DNA of 64,000 nucleotides from Ipomoea triloba (Eukaryota > Streptophyta > Magnoliopsida > Solanales > Convolvulaceae). The DNA is taken from assembly GCF_003576645.1 (NCBI RefSeq), contig NC_044929.1:18012511-18076510 (forward strand). Reading direction: 5' to 3'. Shown here piece by piece: positions 1 to 11,639 of this stretch (positions are counted from its first letter, which is position 1; each line of letters opens with the position of its first letter). The translations under genes were made by a program, and so were the position numbers. The notes beneath the pieces were generated by a model. It had not been told where the DNA came from. It ran no database searches and worked only from the letters and a program-made list of their open reading frames with translations.

Positions 1-552
1 AAATTATATCTTCTGGTTTAAGTTGGCCAAACTCCTTGAATTTATAAATATTGTTTGGGAAACTGGTATCTGCATGTTCAATCACTTCTGTGCCCCGCAA
101 GGAACTGAGCATGTATTTGTGTTGAGTGGTTTTGAATGCCATAGAATTATTGGAAACAATGAAATTATTTATTCCGTATAACCATCCCTCATCAAGCATA
201 CACTTGAATTTTTCAACATGTAGTTGTTTGAACGTCAAGTGTATACGGGTACCCTGATATATTAATAATAAAATAGGAATTGTGAATGAATATACCCAAA
301 AAAAACAAATTTTACCTATTTTTTCAATGCAAATAAAACATAAAACTTCGTATTAAAAAAAACAATGATATACAAAATTTTAAAAAGAAAGAAAAAAAAA
401 ACAAACTTAAAACAACAATTGATAAAGCCAAATAATAAATAATAAATAATAAATTATAAATAATAATAATAATATAAACAAATTTGTAGAGGGGTTTATA
501 GAACATATATATGAATATGAATTAGAAAATATATATTATGATTCAAGAAATG

Positions 553-597
<45 letters not shown>

Positions 598-733
598 CTA
601 CATCTTCCAGCACAGATTCTAAGGTTGCACCTCTGTTGTTCTTTACTTCGTAAATACGAATCAATCGTACTATTATTGACCACTCAGTGTTGTAGGCATT
701 TATCTTATTGAGTGTAACAAAAGTAGGGGCCAT
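1..733 (-). CDS. RPA70-like (DUF223/OB-fold) gene of Helitron type, first two exons, partial
   Basis: Exon 1 is 733 to 596: ATG at 733, 46 codons beginning MAPTFVTLNKINAYNTEW. Its donor GT is at 595-594. Exon 2 starts at 253 after a CAG acceptor and runs to the window edge without a stop; it begins GTRIHLTFKQ and includes DEGWLYGINNF. The N-terminal pattern W-x-I-x-V-R-hydrophobic-I-R and the strand that follows the intron match the first OB fold of plant RPA-like proteins carried by Helitrons. These bind single-stranded DNA and probably assist rolling-circle transposition. The joined phase is 0 and both visible exons are open, so this copy may still code. The intron holds a (TA)n run. The product beyond residue 130 cannot be judged. 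Confidence 0.7.
555..594. repeat. (TA)n microsatellite in the RPA-like intron
   Basis: About 20 uninterrupted TA dinucleotides lie directly against the intron donor of the RPA-like gene, so expansion changes the first bases of the intron. Confidence 0.95.
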
Positions 734-1112
734 TATAGATATAATTTTTTTGCTATGCTATGAGACTATAGTGCTAATATATAGTGAATGATGTAAAATA
801 AGTTGAATTCATATTGATTTATATAGTGGTATGATATTTATTACATAAGAGATTTATTTGGAAAATAATAATAATAATTGATTAATAATTATTATTGATT
901 GATTATTTATTAATTACAAATAAGTAAATATAATCCTTGAGTGTATTCTAATTAGGTAAAATTAGGTAATTAGGGTGGTTCTTTGTTGGAGTAAGTCAAA
1001 TCGTAGAGTATAATGTGTATTCTCATTCCCGTACTTTTCTCTTAATAACCAATTTATCTACTATACACGTTAATTCTTTTGAATCTGGGATTGTTATTAG
1101 AGCAATCATATG
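734..1112. other. AT-rich 5' flank of the RPA-like gene
   Basis: Upstream region of the minus-strand RPA-like gene. Its first 60 bases resemble the flank of the fossil RPA exon at 18398-18460. I see no ORF or clear promoter motif in it; it is rich in short A and T runs. Confidence 0.5.
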
Positions 1113-3545
1113 CATTTAATTTTGACCATATATAATATTTTTTATATTAATTATAAAACATATATATACATATTAGTAGATATTATATACATAAATATGT
1201 ATATAACGAATATATACATTATGTTATATAAATTATAAATATTCTAGCTTAATAGTTATCCATATATATGTATATACGGTACAAATTTTATTACTTAAAA
1301 TAATTCAATTAAACATGGTCTTGGTTCTATTTTATTTTAGACTTTTCCTATTATAATTTTTAATTGTGCATTTAATTTTAACGATATATAATATTTATTA
1401 TATTAATTATAACGTACATATACATATTTATAGATATTATATACATAAATATTATATACATAAATATTTATATAACGTATACATACATTATGTTATATAA
1501 ATTATAAATATTCTAGGCAAATAGCTATCCATGTATATGTATATACGGTACAAATTTTATTACTTAAAATAATTGAATTTTGACCATATATAATATTTTT
1601 TATATTAATTATAAAACGTATATATACATATTAGTAGATATTATATACATAAATATGTATATAACGAATATATACATTATGTTATATAAATTATAAATAT
1701 TCTAGCTTAATAGTTATCCATATATATGTATATACGGTACAAATTTTATTACTTAAAATAATTGAATTTTGACCATATATAATATTTTTTATATTAATTA
1801 TAAAACGTATATATACATATTAGTAGATATTATATACATAAATATGTATATAACGAATATATACATTATGTTATATAAATTATAAATATTCTAGCTTAAT
1901 AGTTATCCATATATATGTATATACGGTACAAATTTTATTACTTAAAATAATTGAATTTTGACCATATATAATATTTTTTATATTAATTATAAAACGTATA
2001 TATACATATTAGTAGATATTATATACATAAATATGTATATAACGAATATATACATTATGTTATATAAATTATAAATATTCTAGCTTAATAGTTATCCATA
2101 TATATGTATATACGATACAAATTTTATTACTTAAAATAATTCAATTAAACATGGTCTTGGTTCTATTTTATTTTAGACTTTTCCTATTATAATTTTTAAT
2201 TGTGCATTTAATTTTTAGACTTTTCCTATTATAATTTTTAATTGTGCATTTAATTTTAACGATTTTCCTATTATAATTTTTAATTGTGCATTTAATTTTA
2301 ACGATATATAATATTTATTATATTAATGTGCATTTAATTTTAACGATATATAATATTTATTATATTAACTATAACATACATATACATATTTATAGATATT
2401 ATATACATAAATATTATATGCATAAATATTTATATAACGTATACATACATTATGTTATATAAATTATAAATATTTTAGGCAAATAGCTATCCATGTATAT
2501 GTATATACGGTACAAATTTTATTACTTAAAATAATTGAATTTTGACCATATATAATATTTTTTATATTAATTATAAAACGTATATATACATATTGGTAGA
2601 TATTATATACATAAATATGTATATAACGAATATATACATTATGTTATATAAATTATAAATATTCTAGCTTAATAGTTATCCATATATATGTATATACGGT
2701 ACAAATTTTATTACTTAAAATAATTCAATTAAACATGGTCTTGGTTCTATTTTATATTAGACTTTTCCTATTATAATTTTTAATTGTGCATTTAATTTTA
2801 ACGATATATAATATTTATTATATTAATTATAACGTACATATACATATTTATAGATATTATATACATAAATATTATATCCATAAATATTTATATAACGTAT
2901 ACATACAGGATGTTATATAAATTATAAATATTCTAGCTTAATAGTTATCCATATATATGTATATACGATACAAATTTTATTACTTAAAATAATTGAATTT
3001 TGACCATATATAATATTTTTTATATTAATTATAAAACGTATATATACATATTGGTAGATATTATATACATAAATATGTATATAACGAATATATACATTAT
3101 GTTATATAAATTATAAATATTCTAGGCTAATAGCTATCCATGTATATGTATATACGGTACAAATTTTATTACTTAAAATAATTGAATAAAACATGGTCTT
3201 CCTTCTATTTTTTTTAGACTTTTCCTATTATAATTTTTAATTATACATTTAATTTTAACGATATATAATATTTATTATATTAATTATAACGTACATATGC
3301 ATATTTATAGATATTATATACATAAATATTTATATAACGTATACATACATTATGTTATATAAATTATAAATATTCTAGGTTAATAGCTATCCATGTTTAT
3401 ATAAATTATAAATATTCTAGGTTAATAGCTATCCATGTATATGTATATAATAAATATTCTAGGTTAATAGCTATCCATGTATATGTATATACGGTACAAA
3501 TTTTATTACTTAAAATAATTGAATAAAACATGGTCTTCCTTCTAA
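1113..3545. repeat. AT-rich tandem array, 189-bp basic unit
   Basis: The landmark ACGGTACAAATTTTATT (or ACGATAC...) recurs near 1276, 1545, 1734, 1923, 2112, 2507, 2696, 2965, 3154 and 3490. Many spacings are exactly 189 bp. Others, such as 269 bp, come from units carrying an extra block with TTAGACTTTTCCTATTATA. The units are very similar, so the array expanded fairly recently or is homogenised. It lies between the Helitron 5' terminus (3746) and the RPA-like gene, so it is internal to the element. Confidence 0.9.
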
Positions 3546-3640
3546 TTTTATTCTAGGTTAATAAATATTCATTATGTTTTGATTTAATTTTATTCTAGGT
3601 TAATAAATATTCATTATGTTTTGATTTCGTTCATTATATT
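3546..3640. repeat. Two-copy direct repeat at array edge
   Basis: Two adjacent near-identical copies of about 45 bp contain TTATTCTAGGTTAATAAATA, beginning near 3548 and 3593. They adjoin the 189-bp array and share its TCTAGGTTAATA word, so they are probably derived from it. Confidence 0.8.
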
Positions 3641-3907
3641 TTTTAATTTAATTATATTAATTTATTATTTATGTTTTGACTAAAATGCCCAGCAATTTTT
3701 GGGGGGAAAAGCTTTCCAGGAACTTCTGTTATTATATATATATAGATTTGTAATCGACGTGACTCCTCGATTACAATTGCTATCTGAATCGATTTAAACG
3801 TATTTCTACTAATATAAATACATCTTACATCTTCAGACTTTCATTTACACATTTGCAGATCGAATACAAAAAAACTTCACAACTTCATTCTCAGCAAGTC
3901 GTAGGCC

Positions 3908-4815
3908 ATGGCTCCCATGTACATTATTGTTCGCGAGATTAAGAAGAACAAAACCTCTGTTGCCATTTAGTTGAGAGTTGTGCGTACCTACGATGTTCTG
4001 CAAAGCAGAGGTAATCAAGAGATCAAATCAAGAGAGTGTGTTTTCCATGACCATGAGGTAATATTAGTATTTTTAAACTTGATTGTAAAATAATAAAGTT
4101 ATTGATTCATTCCTAATACAATATACAGCATGACAAATAAATTGCCTCTTATTTATAGGGATCATATGTTCATCTGCATATTCCTGACAAGAATATAATG
4201 TTTCTGTTCAGAATAAATTTATTGAAGGCAATGTGTATTGTATATAAAACTTCCTGGTCGTTCAACATTACTATACCTATAAGACATACAGTGGTCCTCA
4301 CATGTTGAAGTTATTCAATGAGACATTGGTAAAAGAATACAAAGGATTGGATTTCCCTACACATATGTATCGTTTACAATCCTTTACTTCTTTGAAGACA
4401 GTGAACCCTACTGTGTTGGTTGATATGTTCCATTTATTTCTTTCTTTTCTTACACAGTTTTAGACTACTAATGACTAACAATGGCCTGCTAACTGTTTAG
4501 GAATTTTTTGTAGATGTCATTGGTCGGGTAGTGGAAATATACTCCCCTTTGGATAAGTTGATATCTGCGAGACCTTCTAGGCTCATAGATTTCCTCATTG
4601 AGGATTTAAAGTAAGCCCTAAAAACAGTTGCTTATATACATAGATATACAGACCTTATGTTTCTAAGCTTTTGCTTATTTTTTTTGTAGTGGCAATCAAC
4701 TTAAATGCACTGTTTGGGATCAGCATGTTAAGAAAGTAATGCCTTTTTTCATAAAGGATTTTGTAGAGCCAGTTATTGTGCTAATTCATATGGGAAGGGT
4801 GAAGATATCAGAAAA
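3908..4815 (+). pseudogene. RPA70-like (DUF223) pseudogene
   Basis: Exon 1 (3908-4057) begins MAPMYIIVREIKKNKTSVAI, then has an in-frame TAG at 3968 where the family usually has a coding residue, then LRVVRTYDV. Exon 2 starts at 4159 (GSYVHLHIPDKN). It is frameshifted near 4205 and has a further TAA after NVYCI. Exon 3 is 4501-4610 (EFFVDVIGRVVEIYSP) and exon 4 starts at 4690 (GNQLKCTVWDQHVKK). The exon order and boundaries match the RPA-like gene at 55550. The protein would be a single-stranded-DNA-binding factor. Three disruptions make it non-coding. Confidence 0.85.
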
Positions 4816-5129
4816 CTATAAGTGAACTAATCCTTTACCGTAAATACATCTACATAACATAGGATAACAGATGCATACCTTAAACTTTTTGTACATGTTG
4901 CTGTTAAAGTTGCTGAAACTATTTGCTTATAAATTGTGGTCATTATGTGCATGACACTCATATTGTTACTCACCCTCTCTCTGTAGCTGCAATGCAAAAT
5001 AATATTTAGTTTTATTTATGATCACAGTTTGTTGTAATATAAGATCGGTTAAGATATCCTTACCTGACACTGTATATCAGTTGCTGAATAACAACACATT
5101 AGTTGAAATTCTAACACATTAGTTGAACT

Positions 5130-5514
5130 TCTAAATTAGCTAACCATGTGGTTGAAGGAAGCATATTGGCAAGTCCGAATGACTAAGGTTTTAATTGCTA
5201 GAATGACACTTTCGGCGGTTCATCAAGGGATTTTCTATAACCCCATCAGACCCAAGATTACCTTTCAAGTTCAATGAAGACAATTTCCACTAATGTTGTC
5301 ATACGCAATGACTATCAACAAGAGTCAAGAAAAAACACTTTCCAATGTAGGATTGATTCTAAAGAAACATGTTTTTTTCCATTGTCAATTATATGTGGCT
5401 GCTTCAAGAATAAGTCAACCAGACGGACTTAAAATTTTAGTTTGTGATGAATCCAAACAAATTTGTAATTCTACTACTAATGTAGTTTACAAAGAGGTTT
5501 TTAATAATTTGTAA
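5130..5514 (+). pseudogene. Helitron (PIF1-type) helicase, C-terminal remnant
   Basis: The open segment 5293-5514 contains AMTINKSQEKTLSNVGL and YVAASRISQPDGLKIL. These are the last conserved motifs (V and VI) of the superfamily 1B PIF1-like helicase domain of plant Helitrons. The upstream part (about 5220-5292) still reads like the preceding TPSDPRLPFKFN stretch, but in shifted frames. The glutamine usual in KSQGQT is replaced by KSQEKT. It stops 138 bp before the element's 3' end, the normal position for the end of this gene. Confidence 0.85.
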
Positions 5515-5625
5515 ATTTTGTAATTAATGATATTACACAAATTTTTTCTACCTTAATTCATCTTATCTTTACTTATTCTATTCTTTTAATTAACCGTACT
5601 GCATTTTACTTTATCTAATATCAGT

Positions 5626-5653
5626 CTGTGCATCGCACGGGTTAACTGCTAGT
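5626..5653 (+). other. Helitron 3' terminus (hairpin + CTAG|T)
   Basis: A short palindrome GTGC/GCAC with a 3-base loop is followed 10 bases later by CTAG and then a T. This is the structure recognised as the end signal in Helitrons. Confidence 0.75.
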
Positions 5654-6046
5654 TTTTATTATTTTGGTATTGTTAATTTTTGTTGTAATGTACACACTAT
5701 CTAAATTTAAAATGAGAATATATTTAAATATCAAAATTGTTTACAACAAAAAGATAATATCCTGGCCATAAATATTTAAGCAATGCACTGTTGCCATACA
5801 CACAAAAAAAAAAAAAAAGTTATAAAACATAAAGTATTTAATCTTCATCACAAGAGGCTTGTGTAATCATGGTCGAGTTGTTCAAGATTAAAGAACTTTG
5901 ATCGATAATCAATCACCCGTTTGTTGATGGTTCCTTATTGTCAATTGGTTGTTCAGGTGAGCAATGCAAATGCATTATTGTGTTCTGGAAGTGTCTGGTC
6001 TATTTTATAGATTATAATTTACTTACATTGATTGTGTGACTTGAAG
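5654..6046. other. No gene seen
   Basis: AT-rich DNA with a 15-base A run near 5803. No recognisable coding segment or element end. Confidence 0.5.
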
Positions 6047-8455
6047 GTCAATCTTTAAAGGCTGCTTTGCTTATAAATTATGACCCAAATGGACCATCCC
6101 GCCTTCTTTCTACCATGTGAGTGCATAACCCTTTTTTTTTTTTGCTGGTTGAATGAGTGTAACCATGGGTATTAGCCCATTAGAGTTTGTAATATAGTTT
6201 TCCCTCCTGTTGCTATGCTATACAGATCATTATTTTTAGCACTTGAGTACTTTTAATAGACTGCTTCCAAGACATTCTGAGGTGAAATGGTGATTTTTGT
6301 TGGTTTCACATTCTGGAGCAGTAGTATCATTGCTATATATTTCTCTTTCTTGCTCTATGAGATGTGCAACCGTGCAAATTTTGTATGATGGATGCAATGG
6401 TTCGTTCATCAGGAGAAATTAACTTTTTTGCACCCCTGTTGTAATTAATTATTTGCTGAACTATATATTCTCTCTTCAAATTTCATGTATAACTGTAGAA
6501 ATCAATGTTTTAATGTGATGTCTGGGTTATAAGTGGATTTATCTCTTGGCTCTTGAAACTGGCCTATCATTTGTATTTATTTACATCAAATGTTTGAGAT
6601 TGTATTGTTCAAGTGTTCCTTCTCATCAACAATAAGTGCATTTACCAATATAATACGGAGTAACAAAATTAATTCCATTGCATGTGATCTGAGAAAAGAA
6701 AAGTATTTGTATTGTCCAGTAGCACTAAATGAAACAATTACTTTTGGAGCTGAGCACTTACTGAGAGTGAGTTATTGAACTTTGTTAAGAAATGATGATT
6801 TCGAAGGTCCATCAGGTGGCAAAGAGCCACCACCAAGTCACCAACTGATAATAAGGCAGAAGCTTCCAAATCATTATTTCTTAACAAGTTAAAAGTTTGT
6901 GTAATTGTGTTATACTGAAACGTTGGAGCTTCACAACCAATTAAAGTTAAACTTCATATATATGCCTTCATAGTTGTAGAAGATATGAAGTTGAGTTCGT
7001 TTGCAAGACCACATGGATATGAATTTGGATTGGAATAATGGATTATTTGTTTCTTATAGTGCAGAACAAGAAGGGATAAAAGCAGATACAATGGAATTGA
7101 GTCAACTTGTTAATTTTGTTAAGAGAAACAAGTTCCAGAGTGAGACCTTCTTTATCGGGCAGAATCAATGTAAGTTCTATTGTCGACACAATTTATTTAA
7201 GTTTGCTCATACTCTCATCAATTTGTTGCTCTAACAATGATTCATGTTTTAAGTAATCGAAGCTCTAGTTCTCCAGTTATTATTCATGTTTTAAGTAATC
7301 GAAGCTCTAGTTCTCCAGTTATTTGACCATTATCAAGTAATCGAAGCTCTAGTTCTCCAGTTATTTGACCATTATCTCACTGCAGTTTTATTACATTTGT
7401 TTTTAAGTCATTATATTCAATGATTGGATTCCCAGGCCCATCACTTCGAGAAGTGAATGGAATTGTTTATGTTTTTTCTCTTAGAAAAATCACTAAGCTA
7501 GTTGGTTATGTGTGGCTGGAAGGAGATTTCCTATTCTCTAGGAATAGAAAATATCACTCAAGCTACATATAAAAATATATGCATGATACAAGCTGGATAT
7601 TGTTGCACTGTTGCAGTAAACACAGTAGGAATGAATAGATTCCCAAATTGAATTGTAAAATATTTTTAGTTATATTCAGTTTAATTTTGAACTTATAAAT
7701 TCAGGTTGATGAAATTTTGTTGACAGATCTTGTCACATCAATTCATGAGACTTGGTTCTGTGCAAGATGCCTGAACACTTCTAAACCTGATGGTGAAGGT
7801 GTGATTATCATGCAAACAGCGGCATTCCTCTTGGTTGGACTGTAAGCATTTGATATATTTTGGGTATTTCTATCAAATCTGTAGTATGAAGTCTTGATGC
7901 CACTTTGTTGGTTGTAAGTTGAAAGCAACAAAACAATGTTGGAAGTAAGTGTGGGGTTAGGGGAGAGCTGGAGAGGCAGGTTTGCAGGTTTGGAAGAAAA
8001 AAGATTGGGGAGGGGGGTACTTTATTAAAATTTTGAATGAACTGTGAAGTTATGTATATGGTGTTAAAAGGGACATTATGCTAAAAGTGTTGTAAGGTAT
8101 GCTAACATGTAATTAGGGATTAATAATTTACGAATTCAAAGTTAATCCTGTAGTGTCTTATAAGATCATGAGGTAGATGTAACTGTTGTTGCCTGCAAAT
8201 TGTAGCATCATTATTTATCTAGTTATCTGGTCCCAACTTCAAGTAGGTCCAGCTCATATTCCTTGAAAATTAATAATTATATTGGCACAATTGTAAATTA
8301 TTGTGGTTTTTTTCATTGCAACAAGAAGTCAACAACCAGACCTTGTGTTTTCTTTATGCAGGTATGATGGCTCTATAGGCCCAGCATCTCGTGCAATGGT
8401 ACTCTTGACCAGTTTGCATGGCAACTAAATCGAAGAAATCTTTGAATTAGGGATG
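6047..8455 (+). pseudogene. Fragment of an unidentified multi-exon host gene
   Basis: Four exon-like blocks have clean splice sites. 6047-6116 reads QSLKAALLINYDPNGPSRLL. 7008-7169 reads DHMDMNLDWNNGLFVSYSAE and ends FIGQNQ. 7705-7841 reads VDEILLTDLVTSIHETWFCA. The last block from 8362 reads YDGSIGPASRAMVL. After that the frame must shift by one base to continue as LDQFAWQLNRRNL before a stop near 8445. The protein character is conserved-looking, helical and soluble. I do not recognise the family and assign no function. The final frameshift and missing start suggest a truncated copy, possibly carried here by a transposon. Confidence 0.55.
7240..7376. repeat. Short tandem repeat, three copies
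   Basis: The block AAGTAATCGAAGCTCTAGTT and its flanks occur three times in a row (starting near 7251, 7293 and 7335) with units of about 42 bp. It lies in an intron of the unidentified gene fragment. Confidence 0.95.
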
Positions 8456-9395
8456 CTTGGGTGTGTCAAGTGTATAGTGTTCATGTTAAGGTTTGTGTTT
8501 GACATTTTGGTTATGTAGTAGTACCTCCTTGTAGCAACCTTCCTCTAATTGAAATTTTTATCTCAAAATATTTCTTAGCTATTGAGGTGTTTGATTGTTG
8601 GATATTAGGGAACAATATTTCTGTCCTAAAAGAAAGTGTCTTCCTGGCTCAACAAACATCCTCTTTTTTATTTTACTTTTAATTGTTCTTATGTGTTAAG
8701 ATGGACCTCTTGCAAAGTTGCAATTAGCAGAAACATTTTACAGTATCTGATGAGAAAAGTATTACAAGTTTTGAACTTTTGAATTACATAGTACAAATTA
8801 CAAAAGCATTATGCATATGTGAACATAAACTTTATTTTGCCTTTCCGATCCTCCCTAACCATCTTCTTTTCCCCCCAAAATTTCATTGTTTCCTGTGGTA
8901 ATTGGCTAATTGCTTCAACAATTTAATTTTCTGTCTACCAGATTCTAGAGTTCCTTGCATTTTGTATACAACCATGGAGATCTGGATCAAGAATTGGACT
9001 GGAAGCAACTTTTGTTACATGGGTAAGGGCAATCTATCTTCTGAAACTGACTTCTGTCAAAAAACCACTCTCCAGCTGCTTCTGCAATTGCATTTTCATC
9101 AAAACATGTCAATAGAATCCTAGTACTCTCTGCCATTTAACATTATAATACCATGTCACCAGTATAAATTACCTTATTGAACAACCTTGGAGAGTTGGGG
9201 CTGTGCCACAAGTTCTGCAATTCAGTGTGGCAGTGCAAATAACTGGAGTTGATATAGTATCCTCTTGCTGAAGATGGTCCTACTCCTAGTTCGCGTAGTG
9301 CTCTTACTAACTTGGATCTAAAACCTGGAGATTTATATGGCAAACAAACATTTGTTTTTGTTATGAAATCTCATCGATTAGGCAACCTTAGAGAT
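8456..9395. other. No convincing gene
   Basis: Unique-looking AT-rich sequence. Short open segments (8902-9123 plus, 9143-9343 minus) show no recognisable motif and no splice context. Confidence 0.4.
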
Positions 9396-9398
9396 TTA

Positions 9399-10450
9399 GG
9401 GGGTGTATTCAATCATGAAGAATTTCAAAGTCTTTTAAAGTGATAGATTTTAATTGATTTTTGTAGAGATTTTGTAAACTTTTTTAGAATCTTTTAAACT
9501 TTCATCAACTTTGTAAGAATTTATAAATATCGGTAAGACAAACATTTATAAACTTTTAAAAACTTTTTCATATTAAAAAGTTTACAAAAGTCATTAAAAC
9601 TCTAAATTGAATACACTCTTACAAACATTCCATAATTTCTATTAATATATTATTTATAATTTTCTTATAAAAATATATTTTATAAATTATAAATAAATTA
9701 ATGCATTGTAAAAAAAATATATTTATTATCACAAAAATAGAGTATATTACATATAAAGAAAATATAATTAATTTTCACTAAATATAAAATAAATAAAAAT
9801 CTCTCAAAAATCAATTTAACACAAATACATATATTAATAATTAATGAATATACAATTATATAATATTATATTAATTAAATAAAACTTATAAATAAAAAAT
9901 AAAAACAATTAAAATTAGAAATTTTGTTGCAATCAGTGTGTTGCTACCAGCAGAATTCTCATGCTGCAAACAACGCAAAATTTTTTTTTTTTTTGCTATT
10001 CGTACAAACAAATTTTGTTCTAAACACTAAAATAATAATTTTTCGTAGCAAAGTATATGAAATTTATGAAAGGTTTGAAACGTACCGTAAAATTGATGAA
10101 AAGTTTATCAAGTTTAGATAGAGGTAAAAAGGTTTGGAGAGAATCTTAAAAAGTTTGGGGTTGAAGGGTTGGATTTCATCTATTTATATTAATGAAGAAA
10201 AAGTCTATCGGAATCCTATTTTGATAGAGTCTATGAAAGTTAATAACTTTTTGAATACCAGTAGACTTTTAATGACTCTATAAAAGTCTGAATCGAATAC
10301 CAGTATACTTTAAAAGAGTTTTTAAAAGTCTAGATCCAATACCGGTAGACTTTTAAAGAGTCTTTAAAAGTCTAAATTGAATACCGCCAAACTTTTAAAG
10401 TCGATAAAAGTCTTTAAAAATTATAAAATTCATGATTGAATACACCCCCC
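9399..10450. mobile_element. PIF/Harbinger-like non-autonomous element (1.05 kb)
   Basis: The left end GGGGGTGTATTCAATCATGA at 9399 is matched in inverted orientation by TCATGATTGAATACACCCCC at the right end (10450). The element is flanked by TTA at 9396-9398 and 10451-10453, the 3-bp duplication of the Harbinger superfamily. The interior is AT-rich with many subterminal copies of words like AAAAGTCTTTAAAAGTC and carries no transposase ORF. The right end has six C against five G on the left. Confidence 0.85.
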
Positions 10451-10577
10451 TTAGGTATGTAGGCATATGGAAACTTGTTTCCTATTCGAAGTTTTCTAGC
10501 ACCTATTTATAGGTCCTCCTCTTTTCTATATGATAGTATACAACATATTCAAAAATCTTCTCTTTACTTTCGTAACA

Positions 10578-10590
10578 TGGTATCTGAGCC
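10578..10590 (+). other. Possible primer-binding site of a lost LTR retrotransposon
   Basis: TGGTATCTGAGCC closely matches the initiator-tRNA-Met primer-binding site (usual form TGGTATCAGAGCC) and directly follows a CA dinucleotide, as at the end of an LTR. No matching gag-pol follows and the LTR start was not found, so this may be an LTR end left by a truncated element. Confidence 0.4.
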
Positions 10591-11639
10591 TTTATATAAT
10601 TTTTTCGCTCTGTTGTCGTCACCCGCGTGAGCCTCACACGCCGCCATCATCCGCTGCCACTCTCCTACGTGCCGGCGCATGAGGCTCCCCCAACGACTAG
10701 AAAACGTTTTGGTCAACTGCTCTTGAGTTGCCTGAGTTCGTTTGCTTCGGGATCTTATGACGAAGAGGGTGATTGTTGATGGGCTTGTTTCTAGGGGTCT
10801 CTCCTTTGATCTCTAAAAGGATGGAGTCTGTTGCTTGTTTTGGCGTTATCCCGTTTGGGGCATGTTTTCCTTTTGTTGGTAAAGAGTGTGTATCCTCAGT
10901 TCGGAGTTTGTTTTCTTTACCTTGTATGTCTAAGCTTGTATGGTCTACTTTGTATTCACCTAGAGTTGCGGTATTTGTGGCGTCCAAGATTTTGGCTTTA
11001 GAATTTGGGGCTAGGTAGAACTCTTAAGATTGGAATAGAATTCCTTCATTGCATTTCTTTCCCTTGAACACTATTATTATGATTTTAGTTTGTGAATGTT
11101 GTTTGGTGGATTTAGCCGAAGTAGCTACTCGGGAGTGGGTAGTTGTGGTGGTAACATTCCCCACTGATGGTTATGAATTCTAGACTTTTATATTAATTTA
11201 ATAGAATTCTTTTGGTTTATTCTGCTGCATAAGTTATAATTAATCTAGGTTCTAAGGTTGAAAATCGGGGGTTTTACCGTGACCCTTAACCAACGTGCAC
11301 ATCTCCACTTGGGTCTACAGGGTAGGGTACGCAACCCAGCGTGCATAAAAAATAAAAATAACAAGATGAAAGAGAGTCATATGCAGGAATAAGCCACGAA
11401 GGAGTTCATTAAAAATATTAGACAAAGTCTTGTAGTTCATCAAAAAGATAAAGTGCAGCAAAAAGCTATAGTCCGGGAGTTTGTTTAAAGAAAGCACCAT
11501 AAGAAGTCATGGAGTTCATTCAGAACATCAAAAAGAAATAATTAAAACAAAAAAAAAAAAAAAAGAACGCTTCCTACGAGTTCGCTTATAGAAAAATCAA
11601 AATCTACTGAAGACCAAGGCATGCCCCAGCTCATCCATC
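10591..11639. other. No recognised gene
   Basis: A moderately GC-rich start (10610-10700) followed by ordinary sequence. Overlapping open segments on both strands at 10697-11018 show no family motifs. A 16-base A run lies near 11550. Confidence 0.4.

Larger units (their letters stand above)
1..3746 (-). mobile_element. Helitron, 5' part (minus strand; continues beyond left edge)
   Basis: The minus strand reads A|TCTATATATATAATAACAG starting at 3746. This is a TC-starting Helitron 5' terminus placed after an A, as expected for insertion between A and T. The subterminal sequence, including a motif like ACTAAAATGCCC, resembles the terminus of the complete Helitron ending at 21186. Downstream on the minus strand come a tandem AT-rich array and an RPA-like gene, the usual cargo of plant Helitrons. 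The 3' end lies outside the window, so whether Rep/helicase is present is unknown. The terminus call rests on motif recognition, not alignment. Confidence 0.6.
3748..5652 (+). mobile_element. Helitron relic with RPA pseudogene and helicase tail; 3' end at 5652
   Basis: The plus strand carries a broken RPA-like gene (3908-4815) and the C-terminal part of a Helitron helicase (about 5130-5514). It ends in a small hairpin (GTGC-ATC-GCAC at 5628-5638) and CTAG at 5649-5652 followed by T, the standard Helitron 3' terminus. Most of Rep/helicase is missing, so the relic is internally deleted. Its 5' end is not recognised and may have been cut off by insertion of the minus-strand Helitron ending at 3746. 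Confidence 0.7.

Noticed and set aside
1113..3545. CRISPR-like regular spacing of repeats
   Set aside because: The units are contiguous tandem repeats with no unique spacers, in a plant genome.
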